The notes: a model not told the origin generated them from the sequence alone. A stretch of DNA of 64,000 bases from Yinghuangia soli (GCF_021502675.1 NZ_JAKFHA010000009.1:62001-126000); one strand, 5' to 3'; counted from the first letter of the stretch, positions 27,562 through 37,500 are shown. A program made the numbers and translations.

Positions 27562-28215
27562 GTGACCGCGGCCGGAACAGGCCTGCTGTTCTCGCCCTGG
27601 CTGTGGCTCGTACTGCCGCTGACCGTCTGTGCCGACTCCGTCGTACCGATTATCCCGGGCGACGAGCTGGTGATGGCGTCGGCTGCGGTGGGCCGCGGGA
27701 ACTTCGGGTACTTGGCGCTCGTGCTCGTCCTGGCTGCGGTCGGGGCGTTCATCGGCGACCAGTGCGCATATGCGGTGGGCCGGGCCGGTCTGCGCCGCGG
27801 CGGCGACATGACGCTCGGCCCGCGCCGCCAGAAGGCTTTCGACCTGGCCGAGCGGGCGCTCAACAAAGGCGGCATGGCGACGCTGGTGGCGACCCGCTTC
27901 CTGCCCGGCGGGCGTACCGCGGTGAACATCCTCGCGGGCCGGGTCGGCTACCCGCTGCGGCAGTTCCGGGCGGCGACGATGGTCGGAGCGATGGTCTCCG
28001 TGTCGTACGCCCTGACCCTCGGCGCACTGGCCGGGAAGTTCGTGCACGACAGCCCGATCTTCGTGGCGGTCGGCGGCATGCTGCTGGGCGCCTCGGTGCC
28101 GCTGCTGGTCGGCATACCTGCGCGCATCGTGAAGGTGTGGCGCCGGCGCCGAATAGCCGGCGCCGAACTCGCGGCCGCCGAGGTCGCCACGGAAGCCGGA
28201 GCGGAGGCCGGCTGA
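27562..28215 (+). CDS. DedA/SNARE-associated family membrane protein
   Basis: 217 residues. Seen: ADSVVPIIPGDELVMASAA near the start, GAFIGDQCAYAVGRAGLRRG, then FLPGGRTAVNILAGRVGYP, the DedA motif with the conserved Arg, and several membrane segments. Related DedA/UptA proteins flip undecaprenyl phosphate or other lipids; the substrate of this one is unknown. GTG with GGAGG six bases upstream. Confidence 0.85.
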   Translation: MTAAGTGLLFSPWLWLVLPLTVCADSVVPIIPGDELVMASAAVGRGNFGYLALVLVLAAVGAFIGDQCAYAVGRAGLRRGGDMTLGPRRQKAFDLAERALNKGGMATLVATRFLPGGRTAVNILAGRVGYPLRQFRAATMVGAMVSVSYALTLGALAGKFVHDSPIFVAVGGMLLGASVPLLVGIPARIVKVWRRRRIAGAELAAAEVATEAGAEAG

Positions 28216-28300
28216 CCGGAGGCGGCGCGAAGCGGTCCGAGAGGACGGCGGATGCGGCGGATGTGACGGACGCCAAGGCAGACGCGAAGACGAAAGCGAA

Positions 28301-28343
28301 GGGCCGGGTGCCGGGGAGTTGTCCCCGGCACCCGGCCCCTTTT
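28301..28343. terminator. Bidirectional terminator between convergent genes
   Basis: 16-bp perfect stem GGGCCGGGTGCCGGGG and its complement with a six-base loop, followed by CTTTT on the plus strand. It serves the DedA gene and the converging DUF305 gene. Confidence 0.9.
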
Positions 28344-28376
28344 GCGTCCGGTCTTTCGTCAGGCCTTGTCCGGCCG

Positions 28377-29078
28377 TCAGGCGCCGCGCTCGGCGAGCAT
28401 GGTGCGCATCAGGTCGATCTCGGACTTCTGGCCGTTGACCATGCCCTTGGCGAGCGCCTTGACGGTGTCGCTCTGGGCGTGGTTCAGGCCGTCCTGCGCC
28501 ATCGCCACACCCGCCTGGTGGTGCGTGATCATCAGCTGCAGGAACAGGACTTCGGCCTGCGGGCCCTTCAACGTGCGCAGCTGCTCGAGCTGGGCCTTGG
28601 TGGCCATGCCGGGCATCTGCGGCGTGTCGGGGCCGGTGGGCATGGTCTGACCGGGCGCCATCGCGTGCCCGCCCATCGCGGCCATGCCCTCCGCCGACAT
28701 CCACTTCATCGGCGCATCGGTGGTGGTCTGGGTCAGACCCCACAGGTCGAGCCAGCCGGTCATCTGACCGATCTGGTTCTGCTGCGTGGTGATGATGTCG
28801 TACGCCAGGCGCCGAGTGGCCTCGTCCTGCGTCTGGTCGCGCACGATGAACGACATCTCGACGGCCTGCGTGTGGTGGACCTTCATGTCGCGGGCGAATC
28901 CGGCGTCCACCGAGGTGGTGGACGGCGGGTTCGCCACCTCGGCCCGAGGGCCCCGAGCGTCCACGATCGGCGCGGTGGGTGCCGGGCTCTTGTCGCCGTC
29001 GGACGAGCACGCCGCGAGTGCGGGCAGCCCGAAGACCGCGGCGGCGAGGAGCGCCGCCGCTTTGGTGCGGGGGGTCAC
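28377..29078 (-). CDS. DUF305 lipoprotein
   Basis: 233 residues. Signal peptide with lipobox PALAAC near residue 24, so it is anchored on the outer face of the membrane. DUF305 body: DMKVHHTQAVEMSF, LAYDIITTQQNQIGQM, a Met/His-rich segment (GGHAMAPGQTMPTG), and LMITHHQAGVAMAQDGL. The two HH pairs and Met run suggest copper or other metal binding, as for several DUF305 proteins; direct proof is lacking. GTG overlaps the stop of the DUF3105 gene (GTGA), so the two are co-translated. Confidence 0.85.
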   Translation of the reverse strand: MTPRTKAAALLAAAVFGLPALAACSSDGDKSPAPTAPIVDARGPRAEVANPPSTTSVDAGFARDMKVHHTQAVEMSFIVRDQTQDEATRRLAYDIITTQQNQIGQMTGWLDLWGLTQTTTDAPMKWMSAEGMAAMGGHAMAPGQTMPTGPDTPQMPGMATKAQLEQLRTLKGPQAEVLFLQLMITHHQAGVAMAQDGLNHAQSDTVKALAKGMVNGQKSEIDLMRTMLAERGA

Positions 29079-29776
29079 TCCGGCTTCCCCGTTCCACCAC
29101 TGCAGGACGCGCCGTACTCCGGGGTGGTGTCCTTGTTGTTGCGGTAGGTGTCGATGTAGGTCTTGATCCGCGGGTCGTCCGCGTTGTCGACCTTGAGCTG
29201 CAGAGCCCAGGAGCTGAGCGTGATCGGGCTCGACATGCCCTCGTGCGGGCTCAGGAGCATGTAGTCCTGCTTGGCGAACGCCTTGAGCTTCTCGAGCTGG
29301 TCGGCGGGCAGCGTGGGCGAGTAGGTGATCCACACGGCGCCGTGCTCCAGCGAGTGGACCGCGTTCTTCTGCGGGACCGGCTTGCTGTAGATGCCGCAGT
29401 TCAGCCAGGTCGGGTGGTGCTCGCCGCCGACCGGCGGGACCTGCTCGTAGGTGATGCTCTTGTTGGGCTCGTGGCCCTGCTCGGCGACCCACGCCGTGAC
29501 GCCCTGGATCGGGCTGCCGCCGTTCGAGCCCGCGGGCTTGACGTTGGCGACGATCGAGCCGCCGGAGGACCCGCCCTTGTCGTCCTCGGTCAGGACGACG
29601 GCGGCGAGGCCGGCGATCACACCGCCCGCGACCAGCGCGGCGGTCGAGCCGATGATGATCGAGCGGCGGCGCGCGGCCTTGGCTTCGCGCTCGCGCTGCT
29701 CGGCGACGCGCTGGCGCGCGGCGGCCATCTTGGCGTTCTTCGTCTGCTTCTTCGAGGTGCCGGACTGCGGCCCCAT
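29075..29776 (-). CDS. DUF3105 membrane-anchored protein
   Basis: 233 residues. A basic cytosolic start is followed by one membrane segment (SIIIGSTAALVAGGVIAGLAAVVL) and an external DUF3105 domain: PPVGGEHHPTWLNCGIY, AVHSLEHGAVWITYSP, LLSPHEGMSSPITLSSW. Conserved His residues (EHH, SLEHG) and a Cys pair (NCG, ASCSG) suggest a metal or redox role. Family function unknown, but DUF3105-DUF305 pairs recur in actinobacteria. ATG with GGAGGGG. Confidence 0.85.
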   Translation of the reverse strand: MGPQSGTSKKQTKNAKMAAARQRVAEQREREAKAARRRSIIIGSTAALVAGGVIAGLAAVVLTEDDKGGSSGGSIVANVKPAGSNGGSPIQGVTAWVAEQGHEPNKSITYEQVPPVGGEHHPTWLNCGIYSKPVPQKNAVHSLEHGAVWITYSPTLPADQLEKLKAFAKQDYMLLSPHEGMSSPITLSSWALQLKVDNADDPRIKTYIDTYRNNKDTTPEYGASCSGGTGKPE

Positions 29777-29890
29777 GGTCCCCTCCGGGGAAATGTCGCA
29801 TTGCTTTTGGCGGTCGATGGACGAGCGAGAGCGCCGGGCGCTGCGCCGCGGACGGCGGCGGATGCGGTGCGGGCGGCGCTGGGAGACCGC

Positions 29891-30301
29891 TCAGGTGCGA
29901 CTGACGCAGAGGTCCGTCAAGTCGGTGGGGACGGCGCTCGCGGCGGGCGCGAACGCGGGTCCGGCGCCGTCCGGGTCGACGAGCCACGGCGGCACGAACG
30001 ATCCGAGGGGTGCGGGGAGCACCGGCGGGATCGGCGGGCTCGTCGACGGCGTGCACACGTGGGTTTCGGTGCCGCAGCCGCCCGGCCGGCCCTGCGAGTC
30101 CTGCGGACTGCTGGCATGGAACGGGCAGGCGGCCGGGACCACCGGCCCCGCAGCCCCGGGCTGCGGGTGCGCGGAAGCGGAGGCCTCGGCGTGCGAGGGG
30201 AAGGCCCCGCCGATGAGTGCGGCCAGCATGAGCAGCGCCACGGACAGCGCACGGACGGCGGGCCGCAGCGGTGCGGCCTGGTGCTCCGTCCGATGCTTCA
30301 C
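29891..30301 (-). CDS. Secreted or membrane-anchored small Cys-containing protein
   Basis: 136 residues. Signal-type start (RALSVALLMLAALIGGAFPSHAEA), then a Pro-rich region with AACPFHASS, GGCGTETHVC and a terminal LCVSRT. The Cys/His layout and the short C-terminal tail recall the DUF6153-type streptomycete proteins; I am unsure of the family. It lies upstream of the DUF3105-DUF305 pair on the same strand, with a 114-base gap. GTG start with GAGAATGGG upstream. Confidence 0.6.
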   Translation of the reverse strand: MKHRTEHQAAPLRPAVRALSVALLMLAALIGGAFPSHAEASASAHPQPGAAGPVVPAACPFHASSPQDSQGRPGGCGTETHVCTPSTSPPIPPVLPAPLGSFVPPWLVDPDGAGPAFAPAASAVPTDLTDLCVSRT

Positions 30302-30729
30302 GGACCCATTCTCACCCGAACGAGTGAACGTTCCAGAGTCGGGAGGCATATTTGCCGGATCGAAAGGGAAGGCGGTGCCGCGCAAGTCGCAACGAAGCGG
30401 TCATTTGGCGGGTGATGGCGGCCCAGGGGAGCGACCTGAGGCGGCCTCGGGGGAGCGGCCGGGGGTGGCCGGGAAGCGGCCGCGGACGGGCCGGAACCGC
30501 GGCGTCCCAGGAGTCCGCACATGATCTTCACGAATGCTGCGCAGAAGGCCCCGGGAACCCGCATATCCGTTCCCTAGCGTGACTCGTCAGCCGCCTGCGG
30601 GGGAGGCCTGCCGGTATCCCGCACCGCCGGGCGGAATGGCGAAGGGGTGGGCATGGGCGGGCAGTTGCGGGCAGGGGATGCGCGGGAGCCGCGGCGCGGG
30701 GTCGCTGCCGTGCGGGCCGGGAGCCGGGC
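30302..30729. other. Divergent intergenic region, no gene seen
   Basis: 428 bases between divergent genes. It has GA-rich stretches and GGCCG repeats at 30430-30500 but no conserved riboswitch core that I recognise. A TAGCGT at 30576-30581 could be a -10 for the rightward membrane-protein pair. Confidence 0.4.
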
Positions 30730-32553
30730 ATGAGCGGCGGTGCGGGAGGCGGCATACCGGGCGGCGACGACTCCTTCGATCCGTACCGGCCGCCCGGCGA
30801 ACCGGGGGAGCCGCGTAGCGCGGAACCGGACAGCGCAGAGCCGGACAGCGCAGAGCCGGGCGGCGCAGGATCGGGCGGCGCAGGACCCGGCAGTGAGGCA
30901 CCGGGCAGCGAGGAGGCAGGCGGCGAGGGGCCGGGTGAACCTGCCGGGACGGGTGGGGCAGGCGATGCGCCGGAGTTTCCCGACCGGCCGTTCGGCTCGT
31001 TCGAGGCGTTCGGCCCGCCCGGCACGGTCCCGGAGTGGTACGCGCGCCCCGACAAGCCGCCGTACGCCGAGCGCCCGGGAGCCCCGGTCCCGGTGCTGGC
31101 CGTGGCGGGGGCGACCGCGCTGGCCGCCGGGCTTTTCACGGCCTCGGACGGGCTCGGCGCGAACGTCCTGATCGTGTCGGTCGCGGCGGCCGCCACCTCG
31201 GCCGTGGCAGTGCGGGGGAGCGGCCGGCGTCTGCGGCCGTGGACCGCGGCCCTGGCACTTGTCGGCCTCTTCCTGGCCGCGATGCCGATGTGGCGCGGTG
31301 CGGGCTGGTTCCATGCGGTCGCACTCGCCGCCGCGCTGGGGGCCGCCTCGCTGGCCCTGGGCGGCGGCCGCAGCGGCTGGCAGCTGGCGACGCGGCCCTT
31401 CGCGGTCCTGGCGACGGTGCCGTCCGGGCTGGCCTGGCTGCGCAACGGCCTGGCCGCGGTCCTGCCGCGGCGGGCCGGCAGCCTGGGCGCCGCGGTGCGC
31501 GCGCTCGCGGTGACGGCCGTGGTGACGGCCGTGTTCGCCGCGCTGTTCGCGGCCGCGGACGCGGTCTTCACCGAACTGCTGGAGGGGCTGGTCCCCGGGG
31601 CCGGGTTCGTGCTGGCCCTGGTGTTCGCCGCGCTCGGCGCCGCACTCGCGGCCGGGGCCGCGCTGGCCGCGGTCCGGCCGCCGCAGGACGACCGGCCGTT
31701 CTGGCGCACTCCGGCACTGCCGCGCATCCGGGTCCGCGGCCGCATCGAGTGGGTGCTGCCGCTCGTGGTCCTGGACGCGATGTTCCTGGTATTCGCGGCG
31801 GTCCAGTCGGTGGTGCTCTTCGGCGGCCACGACGCGCTGCTCGACGACGCCGGCACCACGCGCGCCGAGTACGCCCGCGAGGGGTTCTGGCAACTGCTGT
31901 GGGCCACGGTCTTCACGCTCGCGGTGATCGCGCTGACCATGTACGCCGTGCCGCGCGACCGCCCCGAGGACCGCAGGCTCGCCAAGCGCCTCGTCGCGGT
32001 GCTCGGCGTCCTCGCCCTCGTGGTGGGCGCGGCGAGCCTGTACCGGACCCGGCACTACATCGACGACTTCGGGCTCGACCGCAGCCGCCTGGTGATGGCC
32101 GGCGCCGAGCTGTGGATGTGCGTGGTCGTGCTGCTGGTCCTGCTTGCGCTGGTGCGGCGGCCGGTCGCCGCCGCGCTGCCCCGGGCAGCGGCCGCGGCGC
32201 TGCTGGTCCTGGTCGCGGGGCTGGCCGCGGCGTCGCCGGACGCGATGGTGGCGGACCAGCGCGTGAAGCTGTTCGAGCGCACTGGAGAACTGGACCTCGC
32301 GTACGTGCAGGGCCTGTCCGTCGATGCGGTGCCCGCGCTCGACCGGCTGCCCGAGCCGTACCGCTCCTGTGCGCTGCGCGACATCGCGGGCGACTTGTCC
32401 GACGACGAACGCCCTTGGTACGCACGCAGCATCGCGTTCGAACGGGCGAAGCGCATCCTGGCGGACCGGCCGGCGGACGCGTCGGCGTCGTGTGCATCGA
32501 CGCTGCCGTCCGCACCCGGGCCGGCGGGCGGCAGCCGGGCAGCGGAACGGTGA
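30730..32553 (+). CDS. DUF4153/DUF4173-type polytopic membrane protein A
   Basis: 607 residues. An N-terminal cytosolic region of about 115 residues carries short repeats (SAEPD units, GGAG units). About 10 membrane segments follow, and a C-terminal soluble tail has the conserved-looking VDAVPALDRLPEPYRSCAL and AFERAKRIL. The core includes RIEWVLPLVVLDAMFLVFAAVQ and RAEYAREGFWQLLW, matched in the next gene. Family function unknown. ATG start. The stop overlaps the next GTG (GTGA). Confidence 0.75.
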   Translation: MSGGAGGGIPGGDDSFDPYRPPGEPGEPRSAEPDSAEPDSAEPGGAGSGGAGPGSEAPGSEEAGGEGPGEPAGTGGAGDAPEFPDRPFGSFEAFGPPGTVPEWYARPDKPPYAERPGAPVPVLAVAGATALAAGLFTASDGLGANVLIVSVAAAATSAVAVRGSGRRLRPWTAALALVGLFLAAMPMWRGAGWFHAVALAAALGAASLALGGGRSGWQLATRPFAVLATVPSGLAWLRNGLAAVLPRRAGSLGAAVRALAVTAVVTAVFAALFAAADAVFTELLEGLVPGAGFVLALVFAALGAALAAGAALAAVRPPQDDRPFWRTPALPRIRVRGRIEWVLPLVVLDAMFLVFAAVQSVVLFGGHDALLDDAGTTRAEYAREGFWQLLWATVFTLAVIALTMYAVPRDRPEDRRLAKRLVAVLGVLALVVGAASLYRTRHYIDDFGLDRSRLVMAGAELWMCVVVLLVLLALVRRPVAAALPRAAAAALLVLVAGLAAASPDAMVADQRVKLFERTGELDLAYVQGLSVDAVPALDRLPEPYRSCALRDIAGDLSDDERPWYARSIAFERAKRILADRPADASASCASTLPSAPGPAGGSRAAER

Positions 32554-34070
32554 CCGCGCCGGTCGACCTGCTCGGCCCCGGAACCGGGGCCGACGGCAGG
32601 GGCGGTTCCGGGATCCCGGGCGTCCCCATCCCGGTCGCGGTGCCGGTCGCCGCGCTCGCCGCCGGGGTCTGGGCCGCGTTCACCTTCACCTCCGCGCTCG
32701 GCGCGAACCTGCTGATCGCGGCGCTGCTCGCCGCGGTCGGCGCGGCTGCCGCCCGCCGGGCCCGCGGCGGCCGGCTGCACGGGTGGGGTGCGGTCTGGGC
32801 CGCGGCCGCGCTCGGGTTCGCCGCGCTGCCGCTGTTCCGCGACGACAGCTGGCTGCACCCGTTCACCACGGTCGCCGCGTTCGGGTTCGGCACGCTCGCG
32901 CTCACCGGTCCGCGCGGCTGGCGCGGCATGCTCGCCCGGCCGTTCGTCCTGCCCGGTGCGGTCCGGGCCGGCTGGCAGTGGGCTGCGGACGGGCTGGTCC
33001 GGCGGGTCCCGCAGCGGACCGCAGCGGGTTCGCTCGCCGTGGCGTTCGGGCTGTCCGCCGCGGTGCTGCTGCTCTTCGGAGGGCTGTTCGCGGCCGCGGA
33101 CGCCGTGGTCGGGTCCTGGCTCGACGACGCGGCCGACGCGGCCGAGGCGGTCGACCCGATGGCGCACACCGGGCGCTGGATCCTCGGCGCGGTCGCGGCG
33201 AGCGTCGCGCTGGGGGCTGCGTGCCTGGCGGCCCGGCCGCACCGGCCCGAGCCCGAGCCGCGGAGCCTGCGGGTGCCCAAGGCCGTCGAGTGGGCACTGC
33301 CGCTACTCGTGCTCGACCTGGTCTTCGCGGTGTTCGTCTTCGTGCAGATCGCGGTCGTCGTCTTCGACGGCTACCACGACGTGCTGGCCGACCAGGGCAT
33401 GAACTACGCCGAGTACGCCCGGCAGGGGTTCTTCACGCTGCTGGTCGTCACCGCGCTCACCCTCGCCGTGGCCGCCGCCGCATCGCGGTTCGGCCCGGCG
33501 CGCGGGGCGCCCGGCCGCCGGCTCTTCGAGACCCTGCTGGGCACGCTGTGCGTGCTGGCGCTGGCCGTGGTGGTCTCCGCACTGCACCGGCTGCAGCTGT
33601 ACGTCGACTACTCCGGCCTGACCCGGCTGCGGATCTGCGCGGCCACGCTGGAGCTGTGGCTCGGGGTGCTGCTGGTGCTGATCCTGGCCACCGGCCCGTG
33701 GGCGCGCGCGGCGCGCCGGTTGCCGCGGCTGGCCGGGGCGTCCGGAGCGGCGATCCTGCTCACCCTCGGCGCGCTCTCGCCGGACGCGCTGATCGCCCGG
33801 GTGGGTGTCGAGCGGCAGCGCGAGTCGGGCGTCGTCGACGTCCGCGACATCGAGGGGCTGGGCGCCGACGCGGTGCCGTGGCTGGACAAGCTGCCCGAGC
33901 CGCAGCGGTCCTGCCTGCTGCGCCCGATCGCCCGCGATCTGGCCGCCGCCGAGCCGTGGTACGCGACGAACCTCGCGCGCGGCCGGGCCCGGGACCTGCT
34001 CGCCGAGCGCCCGCCGCTGGCCGGTCCGGCGTGCGAGAGCCGCGAGTACCGCGGTGACTCTTCCCGGTGA
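32550..34070 (+). CDS. DUF4153/DUF4173-type polytopic membrane protein B
   Basis: 506 residues, paralogue of the upstream gene over the whole membrane core (KAVEWALPLLVLDLVFAVF, NYAEYARQGFFTLLVVTA, LHRLQLYVDYSGLTRLRI) and tail (LGADAVPWLDKLPEPQRSC). It lacks the N-terminal repeat region. Tandem duplication with translational coupling suggests a heteromeric membrane assembly. Function unknown. It ends 77 bases before thrS. Confidence 0.75.
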   Translation: MTAPVDLLGPGTGADGRGGSGIPGVPIPVAVPVAALAAGVWAAFTFTSALGANLLIAALLAAVGAAAARRARGGRLHGWGAVWAAAALGFAALPLFRDDSWLHPFTTVAAFGFGTLALTGPRGWRGMLARPFVLPGAVRAGWQWAADGLVRRVPQRTAAGSLAVAFGLSAAVLLLFGGLFAAADAVVGSWLDDAADAAEAVDPMAHTGRWILGAVAASVALGAACLAARPHRPEPEPRSLRVPKAVEWALPLLVLDLVFAVFVFVQIAVVVFDGYHDVLADQGMNYAEYARQGFFTLLVVTALTLAVAAAASRFGPARGAPGRRLFETLLGTLCVLALAVVVSALHRLQLYVDYSGLTRLRICAATLELWLGVLLVLILATGPWARAARRLPRLAGASGAAILLTLGALSPDALIARVGVERQRESGVVDVRDIEGLGADAVPWLDKLPEPQRSCLLRPIARDLAAAEPWYATNLARGRARDLLAERPPLAGPACESREYRGDSSR

Positions 34071-34147
34071 TAACCGAGGCGCGATCCACCTCCGCACCCC
34101 GATAGCATCGGAGCCACATCATCAGGCCAACATGTCAGGAGAAGGCT

Positions 34148-36127
34148 GTGTCCGACGCCCGAGTGATCATCAAACGCGACCCGGAGCGGGAAGAGCGCTT
34201 GGTGGCCACCGGCACGACGGCCGCCGATCTCTTCGACGGCGACCGCTCGGTCGTGGCCGCCCGGGTCGGCGGGGTGCTGAAGGACCTCGCGTACCAGGTC
34301 GCCGACGGCGACGAGGTCGAGCCCGTGGCGATGGACTCCGCGGACGGCCTGGACATCCTGCGGCACTCCACCGCGCACGTGATGGCGCAGGCCGTGCAGG
34401 AGCTGTTCCCGGAGGCGAAGCTGGGCATCGGCCCGCCCATCAAGGACGGCTTCTACTACGACTTCGACGTCGCGGTGCCGTTCACCCCGGACGATCTCAA
34501 GAGCATCGAGAAGAAGATGCAGGAGATCATCAAGCAGGGGCAGCGGTTCTCGCGGCGCGTGGTCGCCGACGACGACGCGCGCGCCGAGCTGGCCGGCGAG
34601 CCGTACAAGCTGGAGCTGATCGGCCTCAAGGGGTCCGACGCGACCGCCGACGACGGCGCGAACGTCGAGGTGGGCGGCGGCGAGCTGACCATCTACGACA
34701 ACCTGAACGCCAAGACCGGCGAGCTGTGCTGGAAGGACCTGTGCCGCGGTCCGCACCTGCCGACCACCCGCAACATCCCGGCGTTCAAGCTGATGCGCTC
34801 GGCGGCGGCGTACTGGCGCGGCAGCGAGAAGAACAAGCAGCTGCAGCGCGTCTACGGCACCGCGTGGCCGAGCAAGGACGCCCTCAAGGCGCACCTGACC
34901 TTCCTCGAGGAGGCCGAGAAGCGCGACCACCGCAAGCTCGGCAACGAGCTGGACCTCTTCTCGATCCCGGAGGAGATCGGGTCGGGCCTGGCGGTGTTCC
35001 ACCCCAAGGGCGGCATCATCCGCCGCGTGATGGAGGACTACTCGCGCCGCCGGCACGAGGAGGCGGGCTACGAGTTCGTCTACACCCCGCACGCGACCAA
35101 GGGGAAGCTGTTCGAGCTCTCCGGCCACCTGGACTGGTACGCCGACGGCATGTACCCGCCCATGCAGCTGGACGAGGGCGTCGACTACTACCTCAAGCCG
35201 ATGAACTGCCCGATGCACAACCTGATCTACCGGGCGCGCGGCCGTTCCTACCGTGAACTCCCGCTGCGGCTCTTCGAGTTCGGGACCGTGTACCGGTACG
35301 AGAAGTCGGGCGTGGTGCACGGCCTCACCCGGGCCCGCGGCTTCACCCAGGACGACGCGCACATCTACTGCACCAAGGAGCAGATGGCCGGCGAGCTCGA
35401 CTCGCTGCTGACCTTCGTGCTGAACCTGCTGCGCGACTACGGCCTGGAGGACTTCTACCTCGAGCTCTCGACCAAGGACCCGGAGAAGTTCATCGGGTCG
35501 GACGAGGACTGGGAGGAGGCCACCGAGACGCTGCGCAAGGCGGCCGAGAAGCAGAACCTCGAACTGGTCCTCGACCCGGCGGGTGCGGCGTTCTACGGCC
35601 CGAAGATCTCGGTGCAGGCCAAGGACGCGATCGGCCGCACCTGGCAGATGTCGACCATCCAGGTCGACTTCCAGCTGCCGCAGCGGTTCGAGCTGGAGTA
35701 CCAGGGCGCGGACGGCAACCGCAGCCGCCCGGTCATGATCCACCGGGCGCTGTTCGGTTCGATCGAGCGGTTCTTCGCGGTGCTCCTGGAGCACTACGCG
35801 GGTGCGTTCCCGGCGTGGCTCGCGCCGGTGCAGGTGGTCGGGATCCCGATCACCGACGCGCACATCCCGTACCTGCAGGAGGTCGCGGCGAAGCTGCGCG
35901 CCAAGGGCATCCGCGTCGAGATCGACATGGCGGACGACCGCATGCAGAAGAAGATCCGCAACGCGCAGAAGGCCAAGGTGCCGTACATGCTGCTCGCGGG
36001 CGACGAGGATGCGTCGAACGGCGCGGTCTCGTTCCGCTACCGCAACGGCGAGCAGAAGAACGGCATCCCGGTCGACGAGGCGGTCGCCGAGATCGTCAAG
36101 GCGGTCGAGGACCGGGTCCAGGTCTGA
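34148..36127 (+). CDS. thrS: Threonyl-tRNA synthetase
   Basis: 659 residues, full length. Charges tRNA-Thr in the cytosol. Domains: TGS at about 1-65, editing domain with [12 protein letters not shown], class II core with MNCPMHN (zinc Cys), [20 protein letters not shown] and [11 protein letters not shown], motif 3 region [16 protein letters not shown], and the anticodon-binding end ([15 protein letters not shown]). GTG with AGGAGAAGG upstream. No T-box or other leader is obvious in the short upstream gap. It is followed by a strong terminator. Confidence 0.97.
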   Translation: MSDARVIIKRDPEREERLVATGTTAADLFDGDRSVVAARVGGVLKDLAYQVADGDEVEPVAMDSADGLDILRHSTAHVMAQAVQELFPEAKLGIGPPIKDGFYYDFDVAVPFTPDDLKSIEKKMQEIIKQGQRFSRRVVADDDARAELAGEPYKLELIGLKGSDATADDGANVEVGGGELTIYDNLNAKTGELCWKDLCRGPHLPTTRNIPAFKLMRSAAAYWRGSEKNKQLQRVYGTAWPSKDALKAHLTFLEEAEKRDHRKLGNELDLFSIPEEIGSGLAVFHPKGGIIRRVMEDYSRRRHEEAGYEFVYTPHATKGKLFELSGHLDWYADGMYPPMQLDEGVDYYLKPMNCPMHNLIYRARGRSYRELPLRLFEFGTVYRYEKSGVVHGLTRARGFTQDDAHIYCTKEQMAGELDSLLTFVLNLLRDYGLEDFYLELSTKDPEKFIGSDEDWEEATETLRKAAEKQNLELVLDPAGAAFYGPKISVQAKDAIGRTWQMSTIQVDFQLPQRFELEYQGADGNRSRPVMIHRALFGSIERFFAVLLEHYAGAFPAWLAPVQVVGIPITDAHIPYLQEVAAKLRAKGIRVEIDMADDRMQKKIRNAQKAKVPYMLLAGDEDASNGAVSFRYRNGEQKNGIPVDEAVAEIVKAVEDRVQV

Positions 36128-36142
36128 TCCGCACCGCGCTCC

Positions 36143-36180
36143 GGCGGGGCCGGCATCCGTACGCGGATGCCGGCCCCGCC
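36143..36180. terminator. Terminator after thrS
   Basis: Perfect 17-bp stem GGCGGGGCCGGCATCCG/complement with a four-base loop (TACG), 15 bases after the thrS stop; also in position to end the converging minus-strand gene. Confidence 0.9.
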
Positions 36181-36212
36181 GCTTTCGTGCGGCGGCCGGG
36201 CGCGGCCCCCGG

Positions 36213-36767
36213 TCAGCGCGACAGCGGACCCGCGGGCGTCCGCGGGCTCGGCAGCGGCGCGGGGGGCGCGTCCGGGTCGGCCGGGACCAGGCCCGCGATC
36301 ACCACGGTCCCGGTGGCCGGGTCGGCGTACGCCCCGCCGGAGTTGCGCAGCCAGGACGCCGCGGACGCCGGGAGCAGCGCGCGCAGCGCGGCCGGCAGGT
36401 CCGCGGGGGCGTCCGGGGCGGCATGCCACGCGCCGGGCGTGCCCGGCAGCGCCGAGGCCGGGACGCGGGCCACCGCGTAGTAGACGAGGTCCTCGCGGTC
36501 GGGGGAGCGCAGCGAGCCGTACTCGGGGCTGCCGAGAGCCTGCACGCACCACGACGCGGAGGCCAGTCGGCCGAGCTCCGGGAAGCGGGCGGACAGCGCG
36601 GCGGCGTCCGTGCGGACCGGATCACAGCGGTACAGGGCGTCCTCGACGCTCTCCTTGCCCATCTCGCGCTCCGCGACGCCCGCCACCGCGTACGCCGCCA
36701 CCGCCACCACCGCGACCGCGGCCAGGCCGCCTGCCGCGGCGCCGAGCGGCCGCTTGCCCGTCCCCAT
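36213..36767 (-). CDS. Hypothetical membrane-anchored protein
   Basis: 184 residues. One N-terminal membrane segment (GAAAGGLAAVAVVAVAAYAVAG), then an external domain with two Cys (YRCDPVRTD, ASWCVQALG) that may form a disulfide, and a Pro-rich end (PAPLPSPRTPAGP). No recognised family. ATG start. It is convergent with thrS and divergent from the HIT gene. Confidence 0.6.
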   Translation of the reverse strand: MGTGKRPLGAAAGGLAAVAVVAVAAYAVAGVAEREMGKESVEDALYRCDPVRTDAAALSARFPELGRLASASWCVQALGSPEYGSLRSPDREDLVYYAVARVPASALPGTPGAWHAAPDAPADLPAALRALLPASAASWLRNSGGAYADPATGTVVIAGLVPADPDAPPAPLPSPRTPAGPLSR

Positions 36768-36938
36768 CGGAAACCCCCGTCGTCGCCGTCCCGCCGTCGA
36801 GTCTGCCGCGCGCCGGGCGGCGCCGCGTCCACCTGCACGCGTACCGCGGCTGCGACCAAGGTCTGATGCCAGGTCTGATGCATCGTCAGTCCTCGCCCGG
36901 GAGTGCCCCCGTGCGCCGAACGCGGCGGCCGCGCGTCA

Positions 36939-36944
36939 TAGGAT
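36939..36944 (+). promoter_or_regulatory. -10 element of a probable leaderless transcript
   Basis: TAGGAT lies eight bases before the ATG of the HIT gene, and no ribosome site is present between them. That spacing fits transcription starting at the ATG itself, as is common in actinobacteria. Confidence 0.45.
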
Positions 36945-36951
36945 TCGAATC

Positions 36952-37500
36952 ATGACGAGCGAGCCGGAGCAGCAAGACGGGGTGGGCGAGCCGGATGCGT
37001 TCCAGCGCCTGTGGACGCCGCATCGCATGGCGTACATCAAGGGCGAGAACAAGCCGACCGGGCCCGCGGCCGACGACGGCTGCCCGTTCTGCGCGATTCC
37101 GCAGATGGACGACGAGGCCGGGCTCGTCGTGCGGCGCGGGGAGAGCGTGTACGCGGTGCTCAACCTGTACCCGTACAACGGCGGCCACCTGATGGTCGTC
37201 CCGTACCGGCACGTCGCCGACTACACCGACCTGGACGAGCCGGAGACCGCGGAGCTCGCCGAGTTCACCAAGCGGGCGATGACCGCGCTGCGCAAGGCCT
37301 CCGGCGCGCAGGGCTTCAACATCGGCATGAACCAGGGCCACGTCGCGGGCGCGGGCATCGCCGCGCACCTGCACCAGCACCTGGTGCCGCGCTGGGGCGG
37401 CGACACCAACTTCATGCCGGTCATCGGCCACACCCGGGTCCTGCCGCAACTGCTGGCCGACACCCGGGCGATGATCGCCGACGCCTGGCCCACCGACTGA
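36952..37500 (+). CDS. HIT-family nucleotide hydrolase/transferase
   Basis: 182 residues. HIT domain with the zinc-type CPFC (DDGCPFCAIPQ), LNLYPYNGGHLMVVPYRHV and the catalytic triad HLHQHLVPRWGGD. Relatives hydrolyse or transfer nucleoside monophosphates (ADP-sulfate or Ap4A phosphorylase-like). It lies next to phospholipid and tRNA-synthetase genes in Streptomyces as well. Probably leaderless; see the -10 element. Confidence 0.9.
   Translation: MTSEPEQQDGVGEPDAFQRLWTPHRMAYIKGENKPTGPAADDGCPFCAIPQMDDEAGLVVRRGESVYAVLNLYPYNGGHLMVVPYRHVADYTDLDEPETAELAEFTKRAMTALRKASGAQGFNIGMNQGHVAGAGIAAHLHQHLVPRWGGDTNFMPVIGHTRVLPQLLADTRAMIADAWPTD

Noticed and set aside
27484-29100. Long minus-strand frame opposite dedA and across DUF305
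   Set aside because: Conflicts with both supported genes and has no domain.
30302-30729. Riboswitch candidate in the long divergent region
   Set aside because: No conserved core of any riboswitch class that I know could be placed.
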